Of a stretch of DNA of 29,235 bases, positions 1 through 7,397 are shown in pieces (positions within the stretch are counted from its first letter, which is position 1; each line of letters begins with the position of its first letter). Location: contig JBKBYG010000019.1 in assembly GCA_046313435.1 (NCBI GenBank), positions 1 to 29,235 of the forward strand, read 5' to 3'. Source of the DNA: JBKBYG01 sp046313435 (GTDB lineage: Bacteria; Pseudomonadota; Alphaproteobacteria; Rickettsiales; Arcanibacteraceae). The notes under the pieces are model-generated. The model ran no database searches. It saw only the letters and a list, made by a program, of their open reading frames with translations, and was not told the DNA's origin. Made by a program: the position numbers and the translations under genes.

Positions 1-885
1 ATGAGCATTATAAGCAATAGTAAAGTAATTACCTCCAATGTTTGAGAGATGCTGCGGGCCTTCTCTTAAATCAATTATATTATTAGTTCTAGTTGAAGAG
101 GCATCGATTGTATCATTTCCTCCTCCATCCCAAATTGTTTGTAGTGATTTATTCTTTTTGGAAAAAGGCCATGATCTAGGATTTTCTTCAAATTTATAGA
201 TCGTATCATCATTGTTGAATTTAGTATTTGCGCCATATAAAAATTGTACTGCAGCAATATCATAGGCCATAGGAGTTAAAGGAAAAAGGGAAGTATCCAT
301 ATCTTTTTTATTATGGTAGGACATTATACTATAAACTCTGTTATCTTCTTCTTTAGATAAATAAGGTCCAGGTTCATTTCCACCATAATTACAAGGGTGT
401 TTTAAACCTAAAGCATGTCCAATTTCATGTAGAATTGTTTTAAAACTAGCACTTCCAGGCTCAAAATTATTAAAAATATCTTTACTAAGTACAATATCAG
501 CCCCTACGATTAAGCTTGAATCCACAGCACTTCTTAATTCAGTATTACCGGCAATTTTAGTTTTTGCATCTTTTAAAGTGTCTTTATTTAAATCACCTTT
601 TCTTATAAGTAACTTAAATTCGTAATCATTATCATTCTTTTCAGTTGATTCTATAAATTTTATATTTGCTACATTTTCCCATAATTCTAAAGCATGTTTA
701 ACTTGCTCTTGCTCTTTTATCGTAAGTACCTCAATATTTTTATACTCACTATTTTTTTTTGTTACGAAGGAATATTTTATATTAGCTTTTAGATTTGAGC
801 TTCCTGTCCAACTAAAATTATACAAAAGGGATTGAATATATGGTTCAAGACTAGTATAATTTTTTAATGTGAATTTATTTTTCAT
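1..885 (-). CDS. M10 (serralysin-type) metallopeptidase, N-terminal part, runs off the left edge
   Basis: The minus strand reads without a stop from ATG at 885 to base 1 (295 codons); the C-terminus lies outside the window. The zinc motif HEIGHALGLKHP begins at residue 153 (H153, E154, H157, H163), and the Met-turn SIMSY has M188 and Y190, where serralysins place a zinc-ligating Tyr. A GGGND motif near residue 265 resembles the start of the Ca-binding RTX-like C-terminal region (M10_C). No N-terminal signal peptide is visible, which fits the known export of serralysins by type I secretion through a C-terminal signal; that signal is not in view. The role is inferred to be a secreted zinc protease, substrate unknown. 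The gene is divergent from lysA across an AT-rich 79-bp spacer. Family assignment is firm; export route is inferred. Confidence 0.9.
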   Translation of the reverse strand, partial: MKNKFTLKNYTSLEPYIQSLLYNFSWTGSSNLKANIKYSFVTKKNSEYKNIEVLTIKEQEQVKHALELWENVANIKFIESTEKNDNDYEFKLLIRKGDLNKDTLKDAKTKIAGNTELRSAVDSSLIVGADIVLSKDIFNNFEPGSASFKTILHEIGHALGLKHPCNYGGNEPGPYLSKEEDNRVYSIMSYHNKKDMDTSLFPLTPMAYDIAAVQFLYGANTKFNNDDTIYKFEENPRSWPFSKKNKSLQTIWDGGGNDTIDASSTRTNNIIDLREGPQHLSNIGGNYFTIAYNAH

Positions 886-964
886 ATATTTAATATATTG
901 TATATTACTTATCTATTAAGTTAATATATTAACCTGAACACATTAAAATTATCTTAAAGGATCA

Positions 965-2203
965 ATGTTTAATTATATTAAAGATAATTTGTACGTAGAG
1001 AAAATAAGTCTTGAGAAAATTGCTAAAGAAATAGGCACGCCTTTTTATTGTTACTCAGAAAATGCCATCAAAAATTCTTATAAAAATTTTACTTCTAAAT
1101 TGCAGAATATAGATTCTATTACATGTTTTGCGGTGAAATCTAATCCCAATCTTTCAATTATTAATATATTAGGGAAATTAGGGGCAGGGGCCGAATGTGT
1201 ATCTGCTTGGGAAATTGAGAAAGCATTAAAAGCTGGTATAAAGGCTGATAAAATAATTTTTTCAGGGGTAGGCAAGACCAAGGAAGAAATATCGTATGCG
1301 TTAGAAAAAAATATCCTTCAAATTAATATTGAATCAGAATCAGAGCTAAAGGCGATAAATGAGATTGCAAAATTAAAAAATTTAAAAGCAAAAATTGGAA
1401 TTAGAATAAATCCTAATATCGACGCTAATACTAGTAAAAAAATTACTACTGGAACAGAAGATAGTAAATTTGGGATCATAATCGAGCAAGCTTTGCAAGT
1501 TGCAAAATTTACAAAATCCCTGCCTAACATTGAGCTCACTGGAGTTTCAATGCATATTGGATCTCAAATTACCAAATTATACCCTTATGAGAAAGCAATT
1601 GATAAAATAGTTGATTTCACAGAATGTTTATTACAAGAAAATCATAAAATTAAATATCTTAGTTTAGGTGGTGGTATTGGAGTAAAATATAATGATGAAT
1701 CATGTATTGACTTAAATGAATATGCTAAACTATGTTCAAGTAAAACAAAAAATTTAGGATGTAAACTTATATTTGAACCAGGCAGATTATTAGTAGCTGA
1801 AGCTGGAGTTATAATATCAAAAGTTTTATATATCAAAAAAGAGAATAATTATAATTTTATTATAATTGACGCTGGAATGAATGATCTTTTAAGGCCAGCA
1901 TTATATGATTCAATACATAAAATTATACCACTTAAAAAAAGAGAATTAATAGAAAAATATTCTACGTCTATTGTAGGACCTATTTGTGAATCAAGCGATG
2001 TATTTATAAAAAACATGGAATCTCAAATCTTATACGAAGAAGAAGATTTATTAGCTATAACAACTGTTGGGGCATATGGTGCTTCAATGAGCTCAAATTA
2101 TAATTCAAGACCCTTAATATCTGAGGTTTTAGTTAATGAGTATCAATATAAAATTATAAGAAAAAAACAAAATTTTGAAGATTATATTAAACTTGAGTTA
2201 TAG
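965..2203 (+). CDS. lysA: Diaminopimelate decarboxylase
   Basis: PLP enzyme that decarboxylates meso-diaminopimelate to L-lysine, the last step of the DAP pathway. The 412 residues match the usual family length. Visible signatures are the PLP lysine in CFAVKSNPN (K58), HIGSQ at 197-201, the phosphate-binding GGGIG at 235-239, EPGR at 271-274, CESSD at 341-345 (catalytic Cys from the partner subunit) and the PLP-contacting tyrosine in GAYGAS (Y371). The ATG at 965 is preceded by AAAGGA, an acceptable ribosome binding site. It is divergent from the M10 protease gene and 141 bp upstream of trxA. With murF and mraY in the same window it suggests that the DAP branch still operates, for lysine and cell wall. 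Confidence 0.96.
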   Translation: MFNYIKDNLYVEKISLEKIAKEIGTPFYCYSENAIKNSYKNFTSKLQNIDSITCFAVKSNPNLSIINILGKLGAGAECVSAWEIEKALKAGIKADKIIFSGVGKTKEEISYALEKNILQINIESESELKAINEIAKLKNLKAKIGIRINPNIDANTSKKITTGTEDSKFGIIIEQALQVAKFTKSLPNIELTGVSMHIGSQITKLYPYEKAIDKIVDFTECLLQENHKIKYLSLGGGIGVKYNDESCIDLNEYAKLCSSKTKNLGCKLIFEPGRLLVAEAGVIISKVLYIKKENNYNFIIIDAGMNDLLRPALYDSIHKIIPLKKRELIEKYSTSIVGPICESSDVFIKNMESQILYEEEDLLAITTVGAYGASMSSNYNSRPLISEVLVNEYQYKIIRKKQNFEDYIKLEL

Positions 2204-2344
2204 CAATTATAGCTTGAGCAAATAAATTGCTTTCTTGAAAGTTTCTGATCCAGTATGCCTTATACTCAAATAAATATTGTATAATTAAAGAAAATATTAT
2301 AGCATTCAATCAATAAATTTTAAGATAAAGAGTAAGAGGTTTCA

Positions 2345-2662
2345 ATGGTTATATCAATTACAGATTCAGAGTTTGAAAGTAAAGTTTTGCAATCATCAGT
2401 GCCAGTATTAGTAGATTTTTGGGCAGAATGGTGTGGTCCTTGTAGGCAGTTAGCCCCAACATTAGATGAGATTTCAAATGAAATGGGAGAGAAAATCCAA
2501 GTTGCTAAAGTTAATATAGATGAAAATCCTAATACGCCTTCCAAATTTGGAGTTAGAGGTATTCCAACTTTAATATTGTTTAAAGATGGAAAACAAGTGG
2601 CTGTAAAAGTAGGGGCTTTACCTAAAAGTGCTTTAATGGAATGGATTAAATCATTTGTTTAA
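2345..2662 (+). CDS. trxA: Thioredoxin
   Basis: Cytosolic dithiol/disulfide oxidoreductase of 105 residues, standard thioredoxin length. The active site WCGPC lies at 29-33 (C30, C33), preceded by the typical VDFWAEWCGPC strand-helix start, and the cis-proline occurs in RGIPTL (P74). No signal peptide, so it acts in the cytoplasm as an electron donor for reductases such as ribonucleotide reductase (family knowledge). The start is supported by AAGAGG a few bases upstream. A TATAAT at 2280-2285 in the lysA-trxA spacer may be its -10 box, although no good -35 is visible. A hairpin with a T-run follows the gene. Confidence 0.97.
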   Translation: MVISITDSEFESKVLQSSVPVLVDFWAEWCGPCRQLAPTLDEISNEMGEKIQVAKVNIDENPNTPSKFGVRGIPTLILFKDGKQVAVKVGALPKSALMEWIKSFV

Positions 2663-2676
2663 ATAGAAAAATTTAA

Positions 2677-2714
2677 CGGATTGAAATTTTTTAAAGCTAC
2701 CAATCCGCTTTTTT
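2677..2714 (+). terminator. Probable intrinsic terminator of trxA
   Basis: A 7-bp stem CGGATTG (2677-2683) pairs with CAATCCG (2701-2707), followed by CTTTTTT. The 17-base loop is long, so strength is uncertain. The 3' arm overlaps the last codons of the convergent M50B-like gene. Confidence 0.6.
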
Positions 2715-3557
2715 AATCTCATTATCTACAAATTTAACCTTGTCATTGGTAGGGGAGAAAGCATTTGATAATTCTTCATAGTTGTTATACCAACCAACTT
2801 TTATGCTTTTCTCATTACTAAGCCATGCAATACTTAAAGCTAGGACCGAACATGAAATCCAGGCGTTAACAATAAAATTAATATTATATCCTGTAAGCTT
2901 AGATATTTTAGCTCCATCCCATAATATAGCAGATTCGCCTGCAAAAGATATCAGACTATCAAAATCTGTTTTTAAATTAGTAAAATAAGCAGAAACTCCT
3001 CCATCAATAATCAGGTAAATAGCAATAAATTTTAAGAATAATTTTATTTCCTTGAGATTTACCATGTAAATTAATGCTCGTATTGTCCCCCACATTAAGA
3101 TTAAAATTAATAATGTCTCAAAATCCCTAATGAATAATAAGCCTACAGTTGCAAATATTCCAAGTAAAATATATGGAATACACATTATAGTTGATTCTAA
3201 AGAATTTGAGATGAAATAAAATAAAACTACACCTACTAGTGAGCCTGAACAATAACCTGCAAATGCTATTATTATTTTTGGATCTTCTCCGCAAAAAGTT
3301 ATTCCTCCTCCAAAGAAAACCATTTTTATGAGATATGCTTTGCTGCCCGTTAATATTGAAGACAATGCATGTCCTAACTCATGAAAAAACACACCAAAAT
3401 AACGAAAGGGAAGGTTTATTCCATACAAAAATTTCCAACTATTCCAGTAACCTAATTGTAAGGATAATGCTAAAAATAATAATAATAAAAATTCTAATCG
3501 AATTTTTATTGATTGTGACATTGAGCTATTTGATAAATTGTTATATATTTTAAACAT
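2697..3557 (-). CDS. M50B-like zinc metalloprotease family membrane protein
   Basis: A hydrophobic, multi-spanning protein of 286 residues. The second hydrophobic segment contains HELGHA at 59-64, an HExxH zinc motif set in a membrane context (FFHELGHALSSILTG), as in the M50B peptidase-like family (PF13398 type). A later AGYCSG segment is also typical. Members are predicted intramembrane zinc proteases, but many are uncharacterised, and no PDZ domain is seen. Convergent with trxA. No clear ribosome binding site precedes ATG 3557; an internal ATG at residue 13 is an alternative start just before the first transmembrane segment. Substrate and role are unknown. Confidence 0.75.
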   Translation of the reverse strand: MFKIYNNLSNSSMSQSIKIRLEFLLLLFLALSLQLGYWNSWKFLYGINLPFRYFGVFFHELGHALSSILTGSKAYLIKMVFFGGGITFCGEDPKIIIAFAGYCSGSLVGVVLFYFISNSLESTIMCIPYILLGIFATVGLLFIRDFETLLILILMWGTIRALIYMVNLKEIKLFLKFIAIYLIIDGGVSAYFTNLKTDFDSLISFAGESAILWDGAKISKLTGYNINFIVNAWISCSVLALSIAWLSNEKSIKVGWYNNYEELSNAFSPTNDKVKFVDNEIKKADW

Positions 3558-3735
3558 ATAAAGATTTTTAATTCATCAGACTTGATATATAACCCTATTT
3601 TTGCAATCGATTAATAAGTTGATCGGTGCTTAAATCCGAATGTATAGTTTTTCAAGTTGAAGTTCAACATAAATGGTTCACTTAGTATATTCTGCGCTTA
3701 GTTTCTTGCGTCTAAGATCTATAAAGTTTAAATTT

Positions 3736-3760
3736 AAATGACAATTTTATTGTCATTTTT
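3736..3760 (+). terminator. Terminator-like hairpin in an intergenic region
   Basis: AAATGACAAT (3736-3745) pairs perfectly with ATTGTCATTT (3749-3758) over a 3-base loop and runs into further T residues. It looks like an intrinsic terminator but no plus-strand gene lies directly upstream. It may end an unrecognised small transcript or serve minus-strand read-through. Confidence 0.4.
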
Positions 3761-3913
3761 ATCTTTAAATTATTACATACATTTAAGTGTAATGCTATTC
3801 TCTTATAAAAATTTCTAAGACTTACTCCATAAAATAGCAAACCCTATAGAACCTTAGTATATTAAATCCAACTTAATTTTCCATCCTTCTTTATAAACTC
3901 TCTGTGTTCTAAA

Positions 3914-3929
3914 CCTCTTGCAAAAGAGG
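3914..3929 (-). terminator. Small hairpin downstream of mlaC, possible terminator
   Basis: CCTCTT and AAGAGG pair over a GCAA loop, shortly after the mlaC stop. On the minus strand only a weak T stretch follows, so termination is uncertain. The surrounding bases (CCTCTTGCAAAAGAGG) also resemble insertion-sequence end sequences, but no transposase remnant was found. Confidence 0.3.
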
Positions 3930-3946
3930 GTTCTGCAAGGAGTGTG

Positions 3947-4540
3947 TTAATTAAGTTTTTTAGCAAGTTCCTGAATTAAATAATCAATATCATGTTGACT
4001 AAGAATAGAGCTATATTCATTCCTTTGGGTAGAAATTAAGCTTACACCTTCGGCAACAATATCAAATATTTGATATTTGTTATCTTTAGAGGTTTTAATA
4101 GCATAATCAACTTTTAAATTATTTTTGTCTGGTCTAATTATTTCGGTTTGAACTAAAAATTCACCACTTCCTGAGCTTATTACATTTACTATATTAAAGC
4201 TTTCTTTGGTGTATTTTTTAAAATTAGGAATATAATTATCAATTAAAAGCTTTTCAAAAAGCTCTTCATATTTTACTTGTTGTTCAGGAGTAATAATTTT
4301 AGCAAATCTTCCAAGAGCAAATCTTCCAATCCATTTAATATCAACAGAATGCTTAAATAACTCGGAAAGTTTCAATTCTTTTGTAGAATCATTCATTTCT
4401 CTGTCACTAACAATCAGCAATACTTCTTCTGCTATTTGATTAACAAATTCTTTTGCCTCTTTAGCGCTACTTGCATAAGCAAGGTGAAAAGAAAAAATTG
4501 CTATCAAAAAAAAATTAAAAAATTTCATATACGGTTTCAT
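3947..4540 (-). CDS. mlaC: MlaC-family periplasmic phospholipid-binding protein
   Basis: A 197-residue protein of the MlaC/Ttg2D family, which ferries phospholipids between the outer-membrane MlaA complex and the inner-membrane MlaFEDB transporter. A signal peptide is clear: a basic start, a hydrophobic core (FFNFFLIAIFSF) and a likely cleavage after AYA near residue 24. The mature part has family features including IGRFALGRF and the C-terminal FDIVAEGVSLISTQRNEY, where the family conserves a GISL..TYR-like segment. GAAGG upstream of ATG 4540 supports the start; an ATG four codons in is an alternative. It lies 69 bp downstream of mlaA on the same strand, so the two are probably one operon. 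Confidence 0.88.
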   Translation of the reverse strand: MKPYMKFFNFFLIAIFSFHLAYASSAKEAKEFVNQIAEEVLLIVSDREMNDSTKELKLSELFKHSVDIKWIGRFALGRFAKIITPEQQVKYEELFEKLLIDNYIPNFKKYTKESFNIVNVISSGSGEFLVQTEIIRPDKNNLKVDYAIKTSKDNKYQIFDIVAEGVSLISTQRNEYSSILSQHDIDYLIQELAKKLN

Positions 4541-4609
4541 TCAAAGTACCTTCGTTTCAATTGATTATTATATTCTGCCCATTAAGCTTAACTAAAAACA
4601 AAATTTATT

Positions 4610-5320
4610 TTACCTTTTGTTTTGTAAAAATAAACTGCGTATAGTTACATAAGGGTCAAGCGAGTTTTTTTCAATATTGTCTATATATTTGATTTTATCA
4701 GAATAACTGTCAAGTATTATTAGGCCAGTTCTAAAATTTACAAAATTTGTATTCGGGATATAGTTAATAGGATCAATAAGAATATCAGTAATTTTTCCTA
4801 TAGTTTCTCTGCCGTTTGAAGGTCCTAAAATTGGTATAATAATATAGGGCCCTTTTCCGAATTTATAAAAAGCTAAAGTATCACTAAAATCTCTTTTGTT
4901 GTTTTTAAGTCCTGCTTGACTAGCAAAGTCATAAAATCCTCCTACACCAAAACTTGTGTTAAGAATAAAGCGCCATAAGTTCGTTAAACTATCGTTCAAG
5001 CTTAAAGTAAGCGCGGAATTTATAAAACTCAAAGGTGTATAGAGATTATTTACAAAATTGCTAACACCTTTTTGAATGTTTTTTGGCAATAATTTCATGT
5101 AAGTTATTGTTATAGGTTTGAAAATAGCTTTTTCAATATACTGATTAATAGTAAAAATCTTTCTATTATATTTTTCGAAAGGATCACTGTTATTAATAGA
5201 TACAGGCGTGTCTGAGTCATCCTCCATTTGGCTAGGAAAAATATAATTACTGTTACTAAATGCAGAATTGCTAATCAATAAGCTAAATGATAAAATGGTG
5301 ATAAATATTTTTTTAAACAT
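4610..5320 (-). CDS. mlaA: MlaA (VacJ) family outer-membrane lipoprotein-like protein
   Basis: Belongs to the MlaA/VacJ family, which removes mislocalised phospholipids from the outer leaflet of the outer membrane together with MlaC. Family signatures are DPFEKYNRKIF near the mature N-terminus, the WRFILNTSFGVGGFYDFAS segment, GKGPYIIIPILGPSNGR and DPINYI. The frame stays open further up to TTG 5374, but ATG 5320 is chosen because it starts directly at a signal peptide (MFKKIFITILSFSLLISNSA) and because the upstream TTG lies in a TTGACA -35 box. No obvious lipobox cysteine is seen in the signal region, which is unusual for a protein normally lipidated. Upstream of mlaC in a likely operon. Confidence 0.88.
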   Translation of the reverse strand: MFKKIFITILSFSLLISNSAFSNSNYIFPSQMEDDSDTPVSINNSDPFEKYNRKIFTINQYIEKAIFKPITITYMKLLPKNIQKGVSNFVNNLYTPLSFINSALTLSLNDSLTNLWRFILNTSFGVGGFYDFASQAGLKNNKRDFSDTLAFYKFGKGPYIIIPILGPSNGRETIGKITDILIDPINYIPNTNFVNFRTGLIILDSYSDKIKYIDNIEKNSLDPYVTIRSLFLQNKR

Positions 5321-5344
5321 AATTCTAATAATTTTTGTAATTAA

Positions 5345-5374
5345 TATAAACCATATGTTATTTACAAATGTCAA
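5345..5374 (-). promoter_or_regulatory. Probable promoter of the mlaA-mlaC operon
   Basis: On the minus strand TTGACA (5374-5369) is followed 18 bases later by TTTATA (5350-5345), with TATATT overlapping at a spacing of 20. It would start transcription roughly 10-20 bases before the mlaA ATG. Confidence 0.55.
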
Positions 5375-5597
5375 GAGTTAACAATCCATAATAAATAATC
5401 AATAAAGCTAATAATTTTATTTTCAAATAAAATTATTTAAGTCCATATATTATAATTGTAAATAAATGAATTTTTTATGAATATCAAATAAGTTTAAGAT
5501 AATTACTTACTGAACTTAAACACTTAAAGATTTGATAAAGTTTTCAAACAAAGGAACACAAGGATTTTATAAAATTCTAATTTAATGTTTAAATGAT

Positions 5598-6116
5598 TTA
5601 TTTGTTTTTCTTTCTAAACTTGTCAATAGGTATAACATTTGTAGTATTTGGTTTAGTTGTTTCTTCAGTCTTTATATTTTCTGTTGGAGCTTTGTTTCTA
5701 AAAGGCTCAGGGTAAATTTCTTTTGTATCTAATTCATCTTCATTAATTTCAGGATTTTCGTCAATATGACGAAATTGTAGACCAAATTTTACACTAGGAT
5801 CAGCAAATGCTGTTAGGGCCATAAATGGAATAACTATTTCTTCTTTAATATTGTCAAAACTCAATATAACACTAAATTCATGGTCATTAACTATTAAATT
5901 TTCAAATTGAAATTGTAATACAATAGTCATTTCTTTTGGATATTTCTTTTTTAACCTTTCAGAAATTGTTACTCCAGGAAAATCTGTGATAAAAGAAATA
6001 AAGAAATGATGATCTCCTGGAAGCCTATTTCCTACAGCAATTTGAAGAGATTTTTTTACTATAATATGCATAGCCTCATCAATTAATGCAGCATAATTTA
6101 TATTTTTAATAACCAT
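5598..6116 (-). CDS. sspB: SspB-family ClpXP adaptor (alpha type)
   Basis: A 172-residue protein of the stringent starvation protein B family. SspB binds tmRNA-tagged peptides and delivers them to ClpXP. The folded domain occupies roughly residues 1-115 (FFISFITDFPGV, EMTIVLQFQFENL, FSVILSFDNIKEEIVIPF, ALTAFADPSVKFGLQF). A polar linker rich in Glu, Thr and Asn follows, then a C-terminal NVIPIDKFRKK, matching the XB motif that docks on the ClpX N-domain. Its neighbour is the tmRNA gene that makes the tag SspB recognises, although 240 bp of spacer separate them. Start ATG 6116 lacks a strong ribosome binding site. Confidence 0.88.
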   Translation of the reverse strand: MVIKNINYAALIDEAMHIIVKKSLQIAVGNRLPGDHHFFISFITDFPGVTISERLKKKYPKEMTIVLQFQFENLIVNDHEFSVILSFDNIKEEIVIPFMALTAFADPSVKFGLQFRHIDENPEINEDELDTKEIYPEPFRNKAPTENIKTEETTKPNTTNVIPIDKFRKKNK

Positions 6117-6340
6117 TTATCACCATCTTGCTTAATAATTTGATTTTTTTAGATTAGAATAATTTTATTAACAATATACTAATTTATGAGTAATCACAGA
6201 AACTACTGTAATTAAAATAAATCTATATATATTATAAAATTCATTATAATTTCATAATATGTATTTCTAAATCAATTTTCTTATAATTCAATATAAATTT
6301 ATTAAATACTATATAATAGTTTTAGGGTAACTAATTAAGA
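6117..6340. other. AT-rich spacer between sspB and the tmRNA gene
   Basis: Nothing supported was seen here: no ORF with a ribosome binding site, no strong hairpin and no tRNA-like fold. Confidence 0.5.
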
Positions 6341-6359
6341 ATACGAGAATGCTTAAATC

Positions 6360-6645
6360 ATTTGGTGGGGCGTTTCTGTTGCCCGGTACCCCCCGAACCG
6401 CGTAAATATAACTAAGCTGCTTGTGCTACTAGCCCAAGATTATCGTTAGCTACATTTACAGATGCATTGTTATCGTTTGCATTTATAAGTTTTAATCCAA
6501 TAACGTAGGTATTATCCCGAGCAAAAATCACTTCTTTATTACGCACGTCGATGCTATGTCGTCCCCATAAGAAAAATTTGGTGGAGACGCCGGGTACCGC
6601 CCCCGGGTCCGAAACGTCTATTTCAAGTAACGTTTATTGCTATAG
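6360..6645 (-). ncRNA. ssrA: Permuted two-piece tmRNA (ssrA)
   Basis: On the minus strand the acceptor piece comes first and the coding piece second, the circularly permuted order of alphaproteobacterial tmRNA. The acceptor piece (about 6645-6579) has a T-arm with 5-bp stem 6602-6606/6590-6594 and a 7-base loop, then CGTCTCC and an encoded ACCA ending at 6579. After a 12-base spacer the coding piece starts with GGGGACG at 6566, pairing with CGTCTCC over 7 bp; pair 3 is G-U, the alanyl-tRNA synthetase identity element. A candidate P2 helix joins 6528-6533 with 6625-6630. The tag frame runs GCT (6450) to TAG (6412): ANDNLGLVAQAA. A GC-rich pseudoknot region (6364-6400) follows. Outer ends of both pieces are approximate. 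Confidence 0.92.
6412..6450 (-). other. tmRNA proteolysis-tag reading frame (ANDNLGLVAQAA)
   Basis: Resume codon GCT followed by AAC GAT AAT, then nine more codons' worth of tag ending in GCA GCT and a TAG stop. It begins ANDN and ends AA, as expected for alphaproteobacterial tags recognised by SspB (N-terminal part) and ClpX (C-terminal AA). Confidence 0.9.
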
Positions 6646-6740
6646 TTCAAAACTGAACAATTAATATTATAATGTATAATTTTATAAATTTAAATAGTAA
6701 AAATAAAATTATTATAAATTTGATTATAATATAAAATATT

Positions 6741-7247
6741 TTATATTTCCTCAGGAGGTTCAAGAATTATGTATTTTTCTTGCAAATTAATTTCAGGAAT
6801 TATTTGTTTTGAGAAAATATAAAACTCGGTAGTTTTATTTGAAAATTCAATCTCAATTATATCTCCACCGCCAAAATTATGAAATGCTTTTACAAATCCT
6901 AAGAGTTTTTTATCCTTGTCAAAAACTTTTAATTCAAGTAGCTCATGATGATAAAACTCGTCTTCTTCAGATTCAGATTCAGATAAAGTATCACGATCTA
7001 CAAACAGTTTAGTTCCTTGAAAAGTTTCTGCTGTTGTTCTGTCATTAACTCCTTCAATTTTCATGATAAAATCTTTAGAAGTTTTTTTAAATTTTTTAAT
7101 TTTAAAAAATTTTCCATGTTTATCATATAATATTTTATACTGTATTATATTCTCGGGGCTTTGAGTATAACTTCTGACCTTAACTTCACCATTGATACCA
7201 TGGGCATCAGTAATGATTCCAACTAATAAGAATTTTTCGTTAATCAT
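6741..7247 (-). CDS. rimM: Ribosome maturation factor RimM
   Basis: A 168-residue protein, normal for RimM, which binds S19 and helps mature the 30S head and 16S rRNA. The N-terminal barrel domain carries LLVGIITDAHGINGEVKV (residues 7-24), then IEGVNDRTTAETFQG with the conserved AE-G pattern, and an acidic DEFYHHELLELKVF linker leads into the PRC-barrel domain with LGFVKAFHNFGGGDIIEIEF. In many bacteria rimM clusters with rpsP and trmD; here it stands alone, which fits a rearranged genome. The upstream region has only a weak AAAG ribosome binding site before ATG 7247. Confidence 0.93.
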   Translation of the reverse strand: MINEKFLLVGIITDAHGINGEVKVRSYTQSPENIIQYKILYDKHGKFFKIKKFKKTSKDFIMKIEGVNDRTTAETFQGTKLFVDRDTLSESESEEDEFYHHELLELKVFDKDKKLLGFVKAFHNFGGGDIIEIEFSNKTTEFYIFSKQIIPEINLQEKYIILEPPEEI

Positions 7248-7397
7248 TTTATGTCTTTATAAACTTACAAATATACTATATTAAAGAAAATTAAGATTAA
7301 TTAACTAAAAAATACTAAAAATATTTTTAGTCATTTTTATTTAACTAATTTAGGTTAATATATCAAATTAGATATTTTTTAATATAAGGTATTAAAC

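Larger units (their letters stand above)
3558..3946. other. 389-bp intergenic region without a recognisable gene
   Basis: Neither strand has a convincing ORF. It holds a perfect 10-bp hairpin with T-run (3736-3760) and a small hairpin near the mlaC end (3914-3929); both are listed separately. A short minus-strand reading with many Arg and Lys codons around 3680-3725 could be decayed coding sequence but cannot be assigned. Confidence 0.5.

Noticed and set aside
75..263. Minus-strand ORF of 62 codons at the left end
   Set aside because: It lies in another frame of the M10 protease gene, whose zinc-site frame continues uninterrupted to base 1.
2204..2344. tRNA or riboswitch in the lysA-trxA spacer, such as a lysine riboswitch
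   Set aside because: It is downstream of lysA, AT-rich, and shows no conserved L-box or cloverleaf elements.
3900..3945. Insertion-sequence end downstream of mlaC
   Set aside because: The short CCTCTTGCAAAA motif looks like some IS termini, but no second end, target duplication or transposase remnant was found.
5321..5374. Extended N-terminus of MlaA from TTG 5374
   Set aside because: The TTG belongs to a TTGACA -35 box, and ATG 5320 starts directly at a signal peptide.
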